DNA from: Massilia eburnea
Lineage (GTDB): Bacteria > Pseudomonadota > Gammaproteobacteria > Burkholderiales > Burkholderiaceae_D
Assembly: GCF_009720745.1 (NCBI RefSeq)
Contig: NZ_WNKX01000001.1
Coordinates: forward strand, 62,001-126,000
DNA length: 64,000 nucleotides
Direction: 5' to 3'
Position numbers and translations under genes: made by a program. The notes under the pieces are model-generated. The model was not told the DNA's origin and did not search any database. It worked only from the letters and a program-made list of their open reading frames with translations. Below, piece after piece: positions 63,728-64,000 of the stretch (positions are counted from its first letter, which is position 1; every line of letters starts with the position of its first letter).

Positions 63728-64000
63728 TGAGCAAGCAGACAATCTGCATCGCCAGCCCTGCGCTGGCCCAAGCCAACAACGGCAACTGGCAAACTGCGCG
63801 CCGCTGGGCGCAATTCCTCGGCGCCCGCTTCGAGGTGGAGATCGCCTCCGACTGGCGCGACGCCGCACCGCCCGACTTGCTGATCGCCCTGCATGCGCGG
63901 CGCTCGGCCGCTCCGCTGGCGCGATTTTGCGCAGACTACCCTCGCCGCCCGACCATCCTGGTGCTGACCGGCACTGACCTGTATCGCGATATCCATGCGG
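63727..64000 (+). CDS. senB: Selenosugar synthase SenB, N-terminal fragment (runs off the window)
   Basis: The first 91 codons of a glycosyltransferase-type protein. The segments CIASPALAQANNGNWQTARR, LIALHARRSAAPLARF and ILVLTGTDLYRDI match the N-terminus of SenB, which makes the selenosugar from UDP-sugar and selenophosphate. It starts with ATG 63727; no clear Shine-Dalgarno is seen. Divergent from senA. The C-terminal part and any downstream senC (a selD-like gene) lie outside the window. Confidence 0.85.
   Translation, partial: MSKQTICIASPALAQANNGNWQTARRWAQFLGARFEVEIASDWRDAAPPDLLIALHARRSAAPLARFCADYPRRPTILVLTGTDLYRDIHA

Overview
The window is a GC-rich chromosomal segment of a betaproteobacterium, most likely Oxalobacteraceae (Massilia/Duganella/Janthinobacterium-like). 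Supporting this are the yhbY-rlmE-ftsH order, the pstSCAB-phoU-phoB-phoR run divergent from ppk, betaproteobacterial families such as DUF1853, DUF1415 and DUF1993, and a dispersed GGGTCAGACCC-type palindrome family. It is almost all housekeeping or conserved accessory sequence. I see no rRNA, tRNA, CRISPR array, insertion sequence or prophage.

Layout. 0-7 kb: ftsH (partial, heat-shock-type promoter), rlmE, yhbY, a DUF4149 membrane protein, greA, carB and carA. 7-10.6 kb: three tandem periplasmic solute-binding proteins, a GlcG/HbpS-type protein and a patatin lipoprotein. 10.6-19.9 kb: the Pho regulon, with phoR, phoB, phoU and pstBACS on the minus strand and ppk-sixA divergent from pstS, each side with its own Pho box. 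20-24.4 kb: a small candidate gene, an unusual FliD with a PilZ protein, radA and alr. 24.5-31 kb: two tandem lplT copies and the tsaB-rimI-UDG-DUF1853 operon divergent from a thioredoxin-like gene. 31-36.5 kb: an orphan Tat-exported molybdenum hydroxylase and a PAS-GGDEF-EAL protein. 36.5-41 kb: DUF1993, DUF1289, DUF1415, an MltD-like lytic transglycosylase, fabI and a small secreted protein with a probable ATT start. 40.8-44.3 kb: an SPFH/ribbon-helix-helix/secreted-protein operon under a palindromic operator, a VOC protein and a WYL regulator. 44.3-46.4 kb: a DEAD-box helicase with a long leader. 46.5-48.7 kb: a peptidoglycan cluster (L,D-transpeptidase, M23, MepK-like). 48.8-54.3 kb: marR-MFS-lysR, gdhA and a short malic enzyme. 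54.4-62.4 kb: an ABC-2 exporter, several peptidases and a DUF2812 protein with a repressor-type operator. 62.5-64 kb: senA and the start of senB, the selenoneine pathway.

Functional themes. The Pho block couples phosphate uptake and sensing to polyphosphate synthesis. The envelope genes include an L,D-transpeptidase next to a MepK-like enzyme of the type that cuts the cross-links it makes. Several small operons carry visible operators (SPFH, MarR, LysR-gdhA, DUF2812).

The most notable non-coding signals are these. (1) Two families of large palindromic elements sit mainly between convergent gene ends. (2) A recurrent promoter layout puts a -10 hexamer only 6-8 nt before the ATG, predicting leaderless mRNAs for rlmE, ppk, senA, a thioredoxin-like gene and others. 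(3) A sigma32-like promoter lies upstream of ftsH. (4) A double T-N11-A LysR site lies upstream of gdhA. The senA-senB pair at the right edge is the most distinctive biosynthetic system; a selD-like senC would be expected outside the window.
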